Assembly (NCBI RefSeq): GCF_005889735.1
Contig: NZ_VCKY01000083.1
Span: forward strand, 1 to 40,478
Direction of reading: 5' to 3'
DNA from: Nonomuraea turkmeniaca
GTDB taxonomy: Bacteria; Actinomycetota; Actinomycetes; Streptosporangiales; Streptosporangiaceae
Length of the DNA stretch: 40,478 nt
Positions 30,780 to 39,051 of the stretch are shown piece after piece. Numbering within the stretch: position 1 is the first letter of the stretch; every line of letters begins with the position of its first letter. The position numbers were made by a program, and so were the translations under genes. The notes beneath the pieces were generated by a model that was given only the letters and a program-made list of their open reading frames with translations, searched no databases and was not told where the DNA came from.

Positions 30780-32606
30780 TCAGACACCTCGTAGGGCGAA
30801 CACCACGATCTCATCCCAGACCTGGCCGCCGGAGAACGCGTTCCGGTCCGACTCCACCGCCTTGACCACGGTGGACGGCGCCTGGCCCGCGCACCGGCCG
30901 AGCACGTCGGCCAGGCGCTCCTCGCCGTACGGCTCGCCGCGGTCGTTCCTGGAGGAGATCAGCCCCTCCGAATACAGCACCAGCGTCTCGCCGGAGCTGA
31001 CCGTCAGCGTCTCCACGCAGGTCTCCGCCTCGGGCGCGATGCCCAGCGGCACGCCGCCGCCCGCCGCGTACCGCACACTGCCGTCAGGCTGCAGCAGCAC
31101 GGCGGGATGGTGGCCGGCCGACGACATCCGGATCTCGCGACCGCGTACGAACCCCGCCACCGCCATCACGAACATGCCGGTGCCCTGCGCGACCAGGGCC
31201 TCGTTGACCTTGCGCATCACCAGGTCGGGATCGGACTCCCAGACGCTCAGCACCCGCAGGCCGCCGCGGACCATGGCGCTGACCGAGGCCGCCTCCTCGC
31301 CCTTGCCGGCCGCGCCGCCCAGCGCGAACCCGCACCCCTTCGAGACCGGGAACACGTCGTAGAACTCCGCGCCCACCGATGAGCCGGGGTGGTAGACGGC
31401 CGCCGCCTCGTAGCCGGGCACGTCGGGCAGGTTGCGCGGCGCGACGCTCGCCGACAGCGCGTCCGCCGCCCGCGAACGGCTCTGGTAGCTGCTCTGCGCG
31501 CGGACGGCCAGCCCGAGCTGCAGCCCCACCTCCTGCAGCACGGCCAGGTCCGCCAGCGTGAACGGCTGCTTGTCGTGCGCACGCACCAGCGTCAGCGCGC
31601 CGTCGCCGGCCCCGATCGGCACACACACCAGCGAGCCCGCGCCCATCGCCGTCAGCACCGGGCCCTCGCTGCAGAAGCCCAGCATGGTCTCGTCGTCCAC
31701 CATCTCCTGCACCACGCCGGAGCCCCGCTCCAGCACCTGCAGCACCACCTGGCTGGCGCCCGGATCGGCCGCCTCGACCTGGCGTACGAGCTCGCCGACC
31801 GGATGATCCTTCGGCCCCACCACCACCGAGCGGCGCGGCAGCCCGCCGCGCACCAGGTCCGCGATCACCCAATCCGCCCACTCGGCCGCCAGCAGCCGCG
31901 TCGCCCGCGCCATCGCGACGGGACGCAGCAACGCCTGCTCGTCCAGCAGCAGCGTGCCCATCTTGACCAGGAGGTCCTGCCGCTTGGCCGCCGCGATCAG
32001 CAGCGCCCCGTCGGACTGCTCCGGCCGCCGCGCGCCCGGCTCGGGCAGCTGCACCTCGGTCGGCAGCGCCACGGCCGCCACCATCTGCTGCGGCTCGCCC
32101 GGCATGGTCAGCCGCGTCAGCGCCACCTGCACCGTGTGGGTGCGCCCCTGGTGCGCCAGCCGGGTCTCGAACGCCGACGGCTGCCCGGTCTGCAGCACCG
32201 ACGTCAGATGCGACCGGAACGCCGCCCGCCGCGACACGTCCACGAGCAGCGGGAACGAGCGGCCCACCAGGTAGCCGTCGGGGCTGCCGAGCATCCGGGA
32301 GGTCTCCGGGTTGATCCGCCTGACCACCCCGCCCCCGTCCAGCACGATCACCGGCACCGGGAACGCGCGGAACACCTGGCGCAGCAGCTTCAGCTCCCGC
32401 TGCGTGCCGTCCTTCTTGCCTGCGGCCCGCTTGCCGCCCTTGCGCAGCTGCTCGCGGGCCTCGGCCAGCAACTCGACGGCCGTGTCGAGCTCGGCGAGCG
32501 CGGCGTCCAGGGTTTGCGCCAGGTCGGCGGGGTAGGCGGTCCTCGCCTCACGCAGCGACGAGACGCGCCCGGTCAGCGCGTCCAGCGCGTGTTCGAGGTC
32601 CGGCAT
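30780..32606 (-). CDS. PAS-GAF-PP2C (SpoIIE-like) protein, phosphatase site degenerate
   Basis: 608 residues. N-terminal coiled coil (about 1-70), PAS (about 75-180), GAF (about 210-370) and PP2C/SpoIIE domain (about 395-608). In partner-switching systems such proteins dephosphorylate the anti-anti-sigma factor. Here metal ligands are altered: V-G-G-D-x-Y-D reads VGAEFYD (about 411), G-D-V-x-G-K-G reads GGAAGKG (about 430), Y-T-D-G reads YSEG (about 545), and the final D-D pair reads DE (about 598). SSAGHHPAVLL is kept. It may be a pseudo-phosphatase or an enzyme with altered metal use. ATG at 32606 has GGAGG 6 bases upstream; the ATG at 32612 has it immediately adjacent. Confidence 0.85.
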   Translation of the reverse strand: MPDLEHALDALTGRVSSLREARTAYPADLAQTLDAALAELDTAVELLAEAREQLRKGGKRAAGKKDGTQRELKLLRQVFRAFPVPVIVLDGGGVVRRINPETSRMLGSPDGYLVGRSFPLLVDVSRRAAFRSHLTSVLQTGQPSAFETRLAHQGRTHTVQVALTRLTMPGEPQQMVAAVALPTEVQLPEPGARRPEQSDGALLIAAAKRQDLLVKMGTLLLDEQALLRPVAMARATRLLAAEWADWVIADLVRGGLPRRSVVVGPKDHPVGELVRQVEAADPGASQVVLQVLERGSGVVQEMVDDETMLGFCSEGPVLTAMGAGSLVCVPIGAGDGALTLVRAHDKQPFTLADLAVLQEVGLQLGLAVRAQSSYQSRSRAADALSASVAPRNLPDVPGYEAAAVYHPGSSVGAEFYDVFPVSKGCGFALGGAAGKGEEAASVSAMVRGGLRVLSVWESDPDLVMRKVNEALVAQGTGMFVMAVAGFVRGREIRMSSAGHHPAVLLQPDGSVRYAAGGGVPLGIAPEAETCVETLTVSSGETLVLYSEGLISSRNDRGEPYGEERLADVLGRCAGQAPSTVVKAVESDRNAFSGGQVWDEIVVFALRGV

Positions 32607-32633
32607 GGTCATCCTCCGACGCTACGCCACTCG

Positions 32634-32658
32634 GGATATTGACTGCTATATCGGGTAG
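32634..32658 (+). promoter_or_regulatory. SigB-like promoter candidate for the GAF-ANTAR gene
   Basis: GGAT, 15 bases, GGGTAG, close to the Streptomyces SigB consensus GNNT-N14-16-GGGTA(C/T), ending 12 bases before the ATG at 32671. A short inverted repeat GATAT-N8-ATATC (32635-32652) overlaps it. An alternative TTGACT -35 (32639) has no convincing -10. Confidence 0.4.
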
Positions 32659-32670
32659 AGCCTTATCGCT

Positions 32671-33390
32671 ATGGAATCAACCGCGATGATCACCCCCGGT
32701 CTCGCCCGCGACCTGGCCACGCTCGGCCGGCTCGGCGAGGACACGTCGACGGAGAGCGTGCTGCGTGGGCTGACCACGGCGCTGGCGGCCGGCGTACCGG
32801 GCTGTTCCGGGGCTTCCGCCGAGCACTGGCGGGACCACCGGGTCCTGGTCTCCGGCTCGCACAGCGAGCTGATCATGCTCGTCGAGGGCGAGCGCGAGGT
32901 CGGCGAGGGCCCGTCCATCGAGGCCAGGAAGAGCGGCGCCCGCGCCTCCGTGGCGGACGTGCTGACCGACAGCCGCTGGCCCCGCTACGACGCGATGGCC
33001 ACCCGGTGCGGCGTACGGTCGGCGCTGGTCGTGCCCATCGACGTGGCGCCCGTCGAGCTGGTCGTCGGCCTCTACTCCGTACGGCCCGGGGCGTTCTCGG
33101 CGCAGGGCGCCCACTCGCTCACCGACATGCTGACCGAGCAGCTCGGCGTGGCCATGGCCAACATGTCGGAGTTCGAAGAGGTGCGTACCGACGCCGCCCA
33201 GCTGCAGGAGGCCCTCGCCGGCCGGTCCGTCATCGACCAGGCCAAGGGCATCATCATGCAGACCAGCGGATGCACCGCCGAGGCCGCCTTCGAGGAGCTG
33301 CGCAGAATCTCCCAGCACCACCAGGTCAAGGTGGCCGACCTGGCCAGGCTCCTGGTGGACGAGCACCAGCGAAAGTCGCGCCGATCGTGA
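32671..33390 (+). CDS. GAF and ANTAR domain protein (antitermination-type regulator)
   Basis: 239 residues. GAF domain (about 10-165) with a possible ligand pocket, then ANTAR (about 180-232; SVIDQAKGIIMQTSGCTAEAAFEELRRISQHHQVKVADLARLLV), an RNA-binding three-helix module that prevents early transcription termination by holding two-loop hairpins. Such proteins are common in actinomycetes and usually act on several transcripts. Divergent from the PP2C protein, with 64 bases between. ATG at 32671 has a poor ribosome-binding sequence; ATG at 32686 is possible. Confidence 0.88.
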   Translation: MESTAMITPGLARDLATLGRLGEDTSTESVLRGLTTALAAGVPGCSGASAEHWRDHRVLVSGSHSELIMLVEGEREVGEGPSIEARKSGARASVADVLTDSRWPRYDAMATRCGVRSALVVPIDVAPVELVVGLYSVRPGAFSAQGAHSLTDMLTEQLGVAMANMSEFEEVRTDAAQLQEALAGRSVIDQAKGIIMQTSGCTAEAAFEELRRISQHHQVKVADLARLLVDEHQRKSRRS

Positions 33391-33414
33391 ATGTGCGGCT
33401 TTGACCTGGCTAGA

Positions 33415-33450
33415 TTGGCCCGGCTTGCTTGGCCCGGTTTGCTTGGCCTG
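33415..33450 (+). repeat. 14-bp direct repeat in the gap after the ANTAR gene
   Basis: About two and a half copies of TTGGCCCGGCTTGC (starting 33415, 33429, 33443) between the 3' ends of converging genes. No stable hairpin is evident. Meaning unknown, possibly replication slippage. Confidence 0.6.
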
Positions 33451-33464
33451 GTCCGGCCGCGGTG

Positions 33465-33827
33465 TCAGCCAATGGCCGCCAGAGCGTCGTCGAGCGTGTC
33501 GTAGAGCGGCAGCCGCTGCGCCAGCCCCGTGATCCACATCACCTTGGACTTGGAGTATTCCACTCCGATGAGGGCGAACCTGGCACCCGAAGCGAGACTC
33601 TTCTGCCAGTGGTGCACGATCAGGCCGAGGGCACGCGAGTCCATGAACGTCACCCCAGCCAGGTCGAGGATCACCTCGGAACCCGCCATCGACAGGTAAT
33701 CGGCGAACTGCTCGCGCGTGGTCGCGTCGAGCACGCCGTCGACTCGGATCACGGTGATCCCATCGACGGCCGACGACGTCAGGCTCAGGGCGGCCGCGGG
33801 CCCGTCACCGTTCTCCGGCATTGTCAC
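33465..33827 (-). CDS. STAS-domain anti-anti-sigma factor
   Basis: 120 residues, one STAS domain. The phosphorylatable Ser64 is in VTFMDSRALGLIV; VIRVDGVLDATTREQF is the usual N-terminal signature. In the Bacillus/Streptomyces scheme the unphosphorylated form binds the anti-sigma kinase and frees the sigma factor. GTG at 33827 has AGGG 8 bases upstream; ATG at 33821 is an alternative. It converges on the ANTAR gene and is divergent from the sigma gene. Confidence 0.88.
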   Translation of the reverse strand: MTMPENGDGPAAALSLTSSAVDGITVIRVDGVLDATTREQFADYLSMAGSEVILDLAGVTFMDSRALGLIVHHWQKSLASGARFALIGVEYSKSKVMWITGLAQRLPLYDTLDDALAAIG

Positions 33828-33995
33828 GCAGCAACCCTACTGTCACCACACGAGGGAGGAATACTTCTGACGACACGGGGGACACTGGATCCGAAGTCCA
33901 GCAGCGGGCTTTCGTCTCGAGAGTAGAGCGAGGCGCGCCTCTGCATGGGCTTTTCTGCTCGGTGGAGGCCGCCTGCGTCCATATGAGGAGCAGCG

Positions 33996-34766
33996 ATGGC
34001 TGTGCAGGAATACGTCCTCGAGGAGATGACAGCAGAAGAGCTCCTGGCCGAGATGGCCAAGGAAGAGACACCCGACAGCAGCAAGGAGCGGCTGCGCGAG
34101 CGCATCGTCGAGATGCACCGGCCGCTCGCCATGGAGATCGCCAGACGATACCGGTATCGGGGCGAACCATTGGAGGATCTCCTCCAAGCCGCGTATGTTG
34201 GCCTGATGAAGGCCGTCAACGGCTTCGACCCGAGCCTCGGGCACGCCTTCAGAGGCTACGCGGTCGTCACGATGACCGGCGAGGTCAAACGTCACTTCCG
34301 TGACCGCACCTGGGCCATCCGGGTGCCCCGCCTCTACCAAGAGCGCCGCTCGGAGCTCAACAGGCTCGTCGCCGACCTCAGCCAGGATCTCGGCAGGTCA
34401 CCGACCGTGGCCGAGCTGGCCGCCAAGATGAACATCACCGAGGAGGACGTCCTGCTGACGCTCGACGCCTCCGCCGCCTACAGCACGCTGTCGCTCGACG
34501 CGCCGCTCGGCACCGACGACGACGCCGCCTCCCTCGGCGACGTCATCCCGGAGGACGACGACACGTTGAGCACGATGGTCGACAGGGAAGCCGTCAAACC
34601 CCTCATCGACGCGCTTCCGTCGCGCGAGAAGCACATCCTGCTGCTACGTTTCTTCGGCAACATGACGCAGGCCGAGATCGCCGCCGAGTTCGGGATCTCC
34701 CAGATGCACGTCTCGCGCATCCTCCGCAAAGTCCTCGACCAGCTGCGCACCGAGCTGGTCGGCTGA
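33996..34766 (+). CDS. RNA polymerase sigma factor, SigB/SigF/SigG family
   Basis: 256 residues, sigma-70 group 3. Region 2 (about 35-105; MEIARRYRYRGEPLEDLLQAAYVGLMKAVNGFDP...FRGYAVVTMTGEVKRHFRD), region 3 (about 115-180) and region 4 with HTH (about 205-253; MTQAEIAAEFGISQMHVSRIL). The family is controlled by partner switching, and an RsbW-like gene follows 16 bases on. ATG with AGGAG upstream. The two SigB-like promoters noted nearby are candidate targets. Confidence 0.93.
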   Translation: MAVQEYVLEEMTAEELLAEMAKEETPDSSKERLRERIVEMHRPLAMEIARRYRYRGEPLEDLLQAAYVGLMKAVNGFDPSLGHAFRGYAVVTMTGEVKRHFRDRTWAIRVPRLYQERRSELNRLVADLSQDLGRSPTVAELAAKMNITEEDVLLTLDASAAYSTLSLDAPLGTDDDAASLGDVIPEDDDTLSTMVDREAVKPLIDALPSREKHILLLRFFGNMTQAEIAAEFGISQMHVSRILRKVLDQLRTELVG

Positions 34767-34782
34767 GAAGAAGGTTTGCCGG

Positions 34783-35199
34783 GTGAACGAGGACGTAGAG
34801 CCTCAGTCGGCGGGCTACACGAGCCCGCCACCCGGCGCGCCCGTACGACGGCTGCTTTTCCGGCTGCCGGATCTGCCCCGGGTCAGGCAGTTCGCCGAGG
34901 ACGAGGCACGCGACGCCGGCATGGCCGAGGAGGCCGTCGGCGACTTCGTCATCGCCGTCAACGAGGTCGCCACGAACGCCGTCACCCACGGAGCCGACCA
35001 CGCCACCCTGCGCACCTGGACGATGAGCGGAGACCTCGTCGTCGAGGTGCACGACGAGGGCTCGTGGAAGCCGGGGCCGATGCCGGGCGCCGTCGGCGGC
35101 ATGGGCCTGTGGGTGGCCCGCCTGCTGTCGTCCGACCTGACCCTGCGCGTGGGCAACGGCGGCAGCACGGTCATCATGCGCTTCCCCGGCAAGGACTGA
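34783..35199 (+). CDS. RsbW-like anti-sigma serine kinase
   Basis: 138 residues, HATPase_c fold of the GHKL group. N-box FVIAVNEVATNAVTHG, G1 box EVHDEGSW, and G2 box GGMGLWVARLL are clear. Such proteins bind the sigma factor and phosphorylate STAS antagonists. It starts 16 bases after the sigma gene, so the two form one transcript, which is the expected order sigma then anti-sigma for this pair in some actinomycetes. GTG start. Confidence 0.9.
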   Translation: MNEDVEPQSAGYTSPPPGAPVRRLLFRLPDLPRVRQFAEDEARDAGMAEEAVGDFVIAVNEVATNAVTHGADHATLRTWTMSGDLVVEVHDEGSWKPGPMPGAVGGMGLWVARLLSSDLTLRVGNGGSTVIMRFPGKD

Positions 35200-35205
35200 A
35201 CACGA

Positions 35206-35236
35206 GTCCGCCGCCGGTCGCTCACCGGCGGCGGAC
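35206..35236. terminator. terminator after the anti-sigma gene
   Basis: Perfect 13-bp stem GTCCGCCGCCGGT / ACCGGCGGCGGAC with a 5-base loop, 6 bases after the stop codon. It lies between converging genes and can serve both strands. Confidence 0.85.
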
Positions 35237-35251
35237 ATCGCTGTTCGTCCG

Positions 35252-35449
35252 TCAACGGCGGGCTCGGCCCCGCCAGTTGCTGTATCCGGTGCGGATGCCG
35301 GCCGTGCCGACCCCTGCCTGATGCAGGGCCAGCAGGCACAGCCCCAGCAACGCGAACGTCATCCCGGAGAACCCTCCGGGGATCCGCACGCCGACCAGGT
35401 CGAGCAGGAAGCCCAGCCCGAAGATGATCGCTGCCACTATCGCGAGCAT
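35252..35449 (-). CDS. small membrane protein, function unknown
   Basis: 65 residues with two hydrophobic segments (about 2-22, LAIVAAIIFGLGFLLDLVG, and 28-46, FSGMTFALLGLCLLALH) and a basic tail (IRTGYSNWRGRARR). ATG with AGGTG upstream. It follows the stop of the 311-residue gene by 6 bases, so is part of the same transcript. Short two-helix proteins like this are common and unassigned in actinomycetes. Confidence 0.72.
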   Translation of the reverse strand: MLAIVAAIIFGLGFLLDLVGVRIPGGFSGMTFALLGLCLLALHQAGVGTAGIRTGYSNWRGRARR

Positions 35450-35455
35450 GTCATG

Positions 35456-36391
35456 TCACCTCGATCCCTCGCTCTGGTGGCCTGACGCCTGGTACGTCTG
35501 CGTGCCCTGCGTTCCTGACAGGGCCAGCAGGCGTTCCAGGACGTTCCTGTAGTCGCGCAGCGCCAGACGCAGCTGCTCCGTGTCGGGGGACCCGACGTCC
35601 TTCCAACGGTCGCGCAGGGCGTTCGTACGGGTGGTGAGACTGCTGGTGAGCGACTCCACCACCTCGCCCACCAGGCCGTCGGCACGTTGCACGGCCTCGC
35701 CCGGGTCGTCCACGAAGGACGCCTGCAGGTCGCGCCAGCGGGCCTGCACCTGGGCGGGATCCTGATCGAACAGGACGACGTCCTCGGGGGCCGCGTGCCC
35801 CGGCGCATGGGCCGGATCGGGACCGGCGACCGGCTCGGACCCTGTCATCGGCTCGGCCGGCATGTCACCGCCGGTCCTGGCGTACGGATCCCGATAGGGA
35901 GCGTCGTCCTCCCCGGCCACGGAGCCGGGCACAGGAGCCACGGCCCCGGGAAGGGGAGTCGCCACGGCGCCGGGAACGGCCGCCGCGTACTCGTCGTCGG
36001 CCCTGGGGCTCCGAGTCCTCAGCTCGTCATCGTCCTCGGCGTCCACCTGCCCATGAACAGGCGTGGTGGTCTGCTCGCTCCGAGCGAACTCCTTGTCATC
36101 GGCAACTTTGTCGGCGTCGTCATCGGCGTCGGCGTCGTCATCGGCGTCGGCGAGATCACCGCGAGGCCGCTCGCCGGTCTCGTCGTCCCGTGCGAACCCG
36201 CCCGGCTCGTCATCCCGAGCGGAGCCTGGGGACACATCGTCGTCGCGGGGGAATTCAGCGGACTCGCCGCCCTGGGAACGCTCATCCGTCACATCGGCAC
36301 GCTCATCGGATCGCCCATCGGCGTACTGATCAGTCTTATCAGTACGCTCGTCGGCGCGTTGCGACGGCACTTTCAGCTCGTCGCTGCCCAT
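35456..36391 (-). CDS. acidic, mostly disordered protein with a C-terminal 'RWxxxQxxFVDxP' domain
   Basis: 311 residues, no signal or membrane segment. Residues 1-200 are dominated by Asp, Glu, Arg, Pro and Ala with acidic repeats (DADDDADADDD) and are probably disordered. The C-terminal part (about 215-300; ARWRDLQASFVDDPGEAVQRADGLVGEVV...TEQLRLALRDYRNVLERLLAL) is a paralog of the end of the next-upstream gene. I know the domain as a conserved actinobacterial sequence but of no defined function. Preceded by 6 bases after the upstream gene's stop; ATG start. Confidence 0.75.
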   Translation of the reverse strand: MGSDELKVPSQRADERTDKTDQYADGRSDERADVTDERSQGGESAEFPRDDDVSPGSARDDEPGGFARDDETGERPRGDLADADDDADADDDADKVADDKEFARSEQTTTPVHGQVDAEDDDELRTRSPRADDEYAAAVPGAVATPLPGAVAPVPGSVAGEDDAPYRDPYARTGGDMPAEPMTGSEPVAGPDPAHAPGHAAPEDVVLFDQDPAQVQARWRDLQASFVDDPGEAVQRADGLVGEVVESLTSSLTTRTNALRDRWKDVGSPDTEQLRLALRDYRNVLERLLALSGTQGTQTYQASGHQSEGSR

Positions 36392-36397
36392 ATCGTG

Positions 36398-36946
36398 TCA
36401 CCGTCCTCCTCGGGTGGTTTCCTGAAGCAGCTCCTCGAACAGCGCGCGGTAATGCACCATGGCCTGCCGGAGTTCCTCCGTGGAGGCCTCCTTCCTGGCC
36501 GCCCGCCCGCTGATCTCGTGAGCCGTCCTGTAGTGATCGAGAGTCGCCGCATGCCCCACCGACAGGTCGGACAGCCGCTGCTCGAAGTCCTCCGTCGGGT
36601 AACCCCGTTCCGCCATGACGGCCGTGACCAGCTGGTCTGCCTCGGTCACCGCGAACCCCGGCGCGTCCACGAAGCGCTCCTGCACCTCGGTCCACCGGTT
36701 GGCGTAGGTATCGCGGGCCTCTTCGGGGAGAGGGCGGATGTCGAGCTTGGCATGGCGTTGTTCGCGAGCGAGCAGCTCCTGCTCGGCTTCCCGCCGGTTC
36801 TCACGCTCGGCGACCATGCGTTCGTACTCCGGGCCGAAACGTTCGCGGAGGTGGTTGCGGCGTTTTTGCTGCTGCATGACGTACACGACTGCGGCGACCG
36901 CCACCACCGCGACCACGACGACGGCCACCCAAGCGTAGGTGGACAT
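36398..36946 (-). CDS. membrane-anchored protein with the same C-terminal domain
   Basis: 182 residues. N-terminal membrane segment (about 3-26, TYAWVAVVVVAVVAVAAVVYVM) without cleavage site, a charged coiled stretch rich in Arg/Glu (QQQKRRNHLRERFGPEYERMVAERENRREAEQELL), then the domain NRWTEVQERFVDAPGFAVTEADQLVTAVM (about 85-115) and a C-terminal helical part (SVGHAATLDHYRTAHEIS...LRQAMVHYRALFEELL). It is a paralog of the downstream gene's C-terminal domain. ATG with GGAGG 8 bases upstream; an upstream in-frame start would displace the membrane segment. Confidence 0.8.
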   Translation of the reverse strand: MSTYAWVAVVVVAVVAVAAVVYVMQQQKRRNHLRERFGPEYERMVAERENRREAEQELLAREQRHAKLDIRPLPEEARDTYANRWTEVQERFVDAPGFAVTEADQLVTAVMAERGYPTEDFEQRLSDLSVGHAATLDHYRTAHEISGRAARKEASTEELRQAMVHYRALFEELLQETTRGGR

Positions 36947-37035
36947 GATGTTCGCCTCCGGTCTCTTGTTGAGACCAGCGACTGCCCTCGAACAGGTATG
37001 TCGAAACTTACCCACCTATACCGGACAGGACGTCC

Positions 37036-37461
37036 TCAGCCCTCTTCCAGCCCCTTTCGCGCCGCCGAGAGCACGGCTGCGACATGTGAGCCCGATGGGG
37101 GAGCAGGGACCTCACTGAACCCCTCGTCGACGTCATACCGAACATCCAGCCCGGCGTCGACGAGCCGCTGCGCCCACCGCAGCGCCGTGTTCAACCGCTC
37201 CGCCGCCGGCGGCCTCCCCTGCGCCGCCGCCGACAGATTCCGCAGATTGGTCGCCGGCCCCGACTGGGCATGGGCCCGCGCGAGCTTCCACGGCACGGCA
37301 CCGCTGTGGTCCATCATCGGCTTTGCCAGCCCGGCGGCCCGCTTCGCCTGCAACACCCCGGACTCACTGACCCCGAAATGAGCCGCCAGCTCCTGAACGC
37401 TCATCCCCTGGGCGACCAGCTCGGCCAGTTGCCTCCGATCGATGGTCGGCTTGCGCCCCAC
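37036..37461 (-). CDS. helix-turn-helix protein, function unknown
   Basis: 141 residues. N-terminal HTH (about 8-35; IDRRQLAELVAQGMSVQELAAHFGVSESGVLQAKRAAG), followed by a helical region with a conserved-looking WKLARAHAQSGPATNLRNL, and an unrelated C-terminus. GTG start at 37461 with GGAGG 6 bases upstream; a longer reading would run through the tRNA gene. Lies at the host edge of the integrated element. It could be a chromosomal gene or a left-over from earlier integration events. Confidence 0.6.
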   Translation of the reverse strand: MGRKPTIDRRQLAELVAQGMSVQELAAHFGVSESGVLQAKRAAGLAKPMMDHSGAVPWKLARAHAQSGPATNLRNLSAAAQGRPPAAERLNTALRWAQRLVDAGLDVRYDVDEGFSEVPAPPSGSHVAAVLSAARKGLEEG

Positions 37462-37556
37462 CGGCCACCTCCGCTCCCGCTCTCCGTGTGCGCGTGCACC
37501 TCCGATGTGCGCTAAGGTTATGACGTCCCGCCCCGCTAGGGAGCGGCCGACACAAC

Positions 37557-37633
<77 letters not shown>

Positions 37634-37651
37634 CGCTTCGGCTGGTCGAGC

Positions 37652-37679
37652 AGGGTGTCACTCGTCAGGGTGACACCCT
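37652..37679. terminator. hairpin between the tRNA and int
   Basis: 10-bp stem AGGGTGTCAC / GTGACACCCT with an 8-base loop, followed on the plus strand by TTTCG. It lies between tRNA-Pro (plus) and the end of int (minus) and can end transcription from both. Confidence 0.7.
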
Positions 37680-37708
37680 TTCGCATTGGTGAGTGACTAA
37701 CTGAGTGA

Positions 37709-38854
37709 CTAGCGGGCGAAGAGATCGTCCATCGCCGCAGCTCCTTGCAGGAGTACGGAGCGGATCTGCTTGCGGTAGACGGCTTCGGTGACGGCCGTGC
37801 CGCTGTGGCCGACCAGGCGGGCGATGTCCTCCAGGGGAACGCCGGAGTCGGAGAGCAGCGAGACGAAGCTGTGGCGCATCTCGCGAGGGGTCCAGTAGTA
37901 GGCGGGCATCCCGGCGTCCTTGACGATCTTCCGGAACGCTCTGCGGACGTTGTGGGCGTCGAGGGGTGTGCCGACGAGGGAGGCGAAGACGAGGCCGTGG
38001 TCCTTCCACCCGTCGCCTGCCTTCTTCTTGTCCTGGCGTTGTTGCAGTCGATGCGCCTTGAGCGCTTCCACGCATCGCTTGGGGAGTGCCAGGGATCGCC
38101 GTGAGCGCTTGGTCTTGGTGTCGCCTCCTTCGCGTACGGAACGCCACACGGCGATCCACGGCGGGATGTCCTTGTCCGGGTCGCCGACCAGATCGACCTC
38201 CTTCCAGATGAGCGCCCGCAGCTCTTCCGTGCGGGCACCGATCAGCAGCGAGAGGACCACGTAGGCGTAGAAGCGCGTGTTCTCGGCCGCGTCAAGGAGA
38301 GCCGTCGCCTGGTCGAGCGTGAGGGACTTGGATGGACGGCCCTCCTTGCCCTCGGGGATCTCGCAGAGACCCACGACATTGCGCTTCACCTTGTCGCGGG
38401 CCTGGGCGAACTTCACCGCGCGGTTCAGGCACGAGTGGAGCAGTCGCACCGTTCGTGCGGCGAGCACCTTGGCCTTGCCGACGAGCCACCGGTCCACGTC
38501 CTCGGCGCTCAGCTCCCGCAGCTTGCGTGCGCCCAGGTCGGGGATGATGTGCTTCTCACAGAGGGTTCGGTAGTTGGTGACCGTGTTCGGGTTGCGACCG
38601 TGCAGGCCATAGGCGAGCCAGCTCGTCACGGCTTCGGCCACCGTGTAGTTCGCCGGGCCGCTGGCCAGCCCGTCGTCATGGTCGCGGATGATCTCCTTGA
38701 GCTTGGCCTTGGCTTCGGTCTTGGTCTTGCCGCTCGCCTTCCTGACGATGCGCTTGCCGGCCGGGGTGTAGCCGACCGTGACCGAGGCGATCCAGCGTTG
38801 CCGGTTCTCGTCCCAGTGCAGGCCGCCGTCTCCTCGGCTGCGTCGTTCGGTCAT
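37709..38854 (-). CDS. int: AICE integrase, tyrosine recombinase
   Basis: 381 residues. N-terminal arm-binding and SAM-like core-binding domains (about 1-170) and catalytic domain (about 175-381). Catalytic residues: Arg208 (GARTEEL), Arg327-His328 in TPREMRHSF, His350 (LVGHSGT) and nucleophile Tyr360 (AVYRKQ). The first box II His is Arg, common in actinobacterial integrases of this group. ATG at 38854 overlaps the xis stop (ATGA). It probably directs integration into the tRNA-Pro 3' end. Confidence 0.92.
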   Translation of the reverse strand: MTERRSRGDGGLHWDENRQRWIASVTVGYTPAGKRIVRKASGKTKTEAKAKLKEIIRDHDDGLASGPANYTVAEAVTSWLAYGLHGRNPNTVTNYRTLCEKHIIPDLGARKLRELSAEDVDRWLVGKAKVLAARTVRLLHSCLNRAVKFAQARDKVKRNVVGLCEIPEGKEGRPSKSLTLDQATALLDAAENTRFYAYVVLSLLIGARTEELRALIWKEVDLVGDPDKDIPPWIAVWRSVREGGDTKTKRSRRSLALPKRCVEALKAHRLQQRQDKKKAGDGWKDHGLVFASLVGTPLDAHNVRRAFRKIVKDAGMPAYYWTPREMRHSFVSLLSDSGVPLEDIARLVGHSGTAVTEAVYRKQIRSVLLQGAAAMDDLFAR

Positions 38855-39051
38855 GAAGCCTCCTGTTCGAGTAGGGAGATGTAGTCCTCTATGGCTGAGG
38901 CGGGGATGAGCCGCGTACGCCCCTGGGTGACGGAGCGGAGCCGTCCCGAGCGGATGAGTTCGTAGATCACGCTGCGGCTGAGGCTGAGCAGGCGCATGGC
39001 GTCGCAGACGCGGTAGAGCCGCCGGTCATGGGCGGAAAAGGGTGGGGTCAT
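38851..39051 (-). CDS. xis: excisionase, MerR-like HTH (Xis)
   Basis: 66 residues with a winged HTH of the excisionase type: YRVCDAMRLLSLSRSVIYELIRSGRLRSVTQGRTRLIPASAIEDYISLLE. It binds arm sites and directs excision with the integrase. The stop and int start overlap by 4 bases, and its own start overlaps the rep stop by 4 bases, showing the rep-xis-int operon typical of pSAM2. Confidence 0.9.
   Translation of the reverse strand: MTPPFSAHDRRLYRVCDAMRLLSLSRSVIYELIRSGRLRSVTQGRTRLIPASAIEDYISLLEQEAS

Noticed and set aside
36951..37035. GGGTAA upstream of the 182-residue gene as a SigB promoter
   Set aside because: No GNNT at 14-16 bases upstream; the match is too weak to call.
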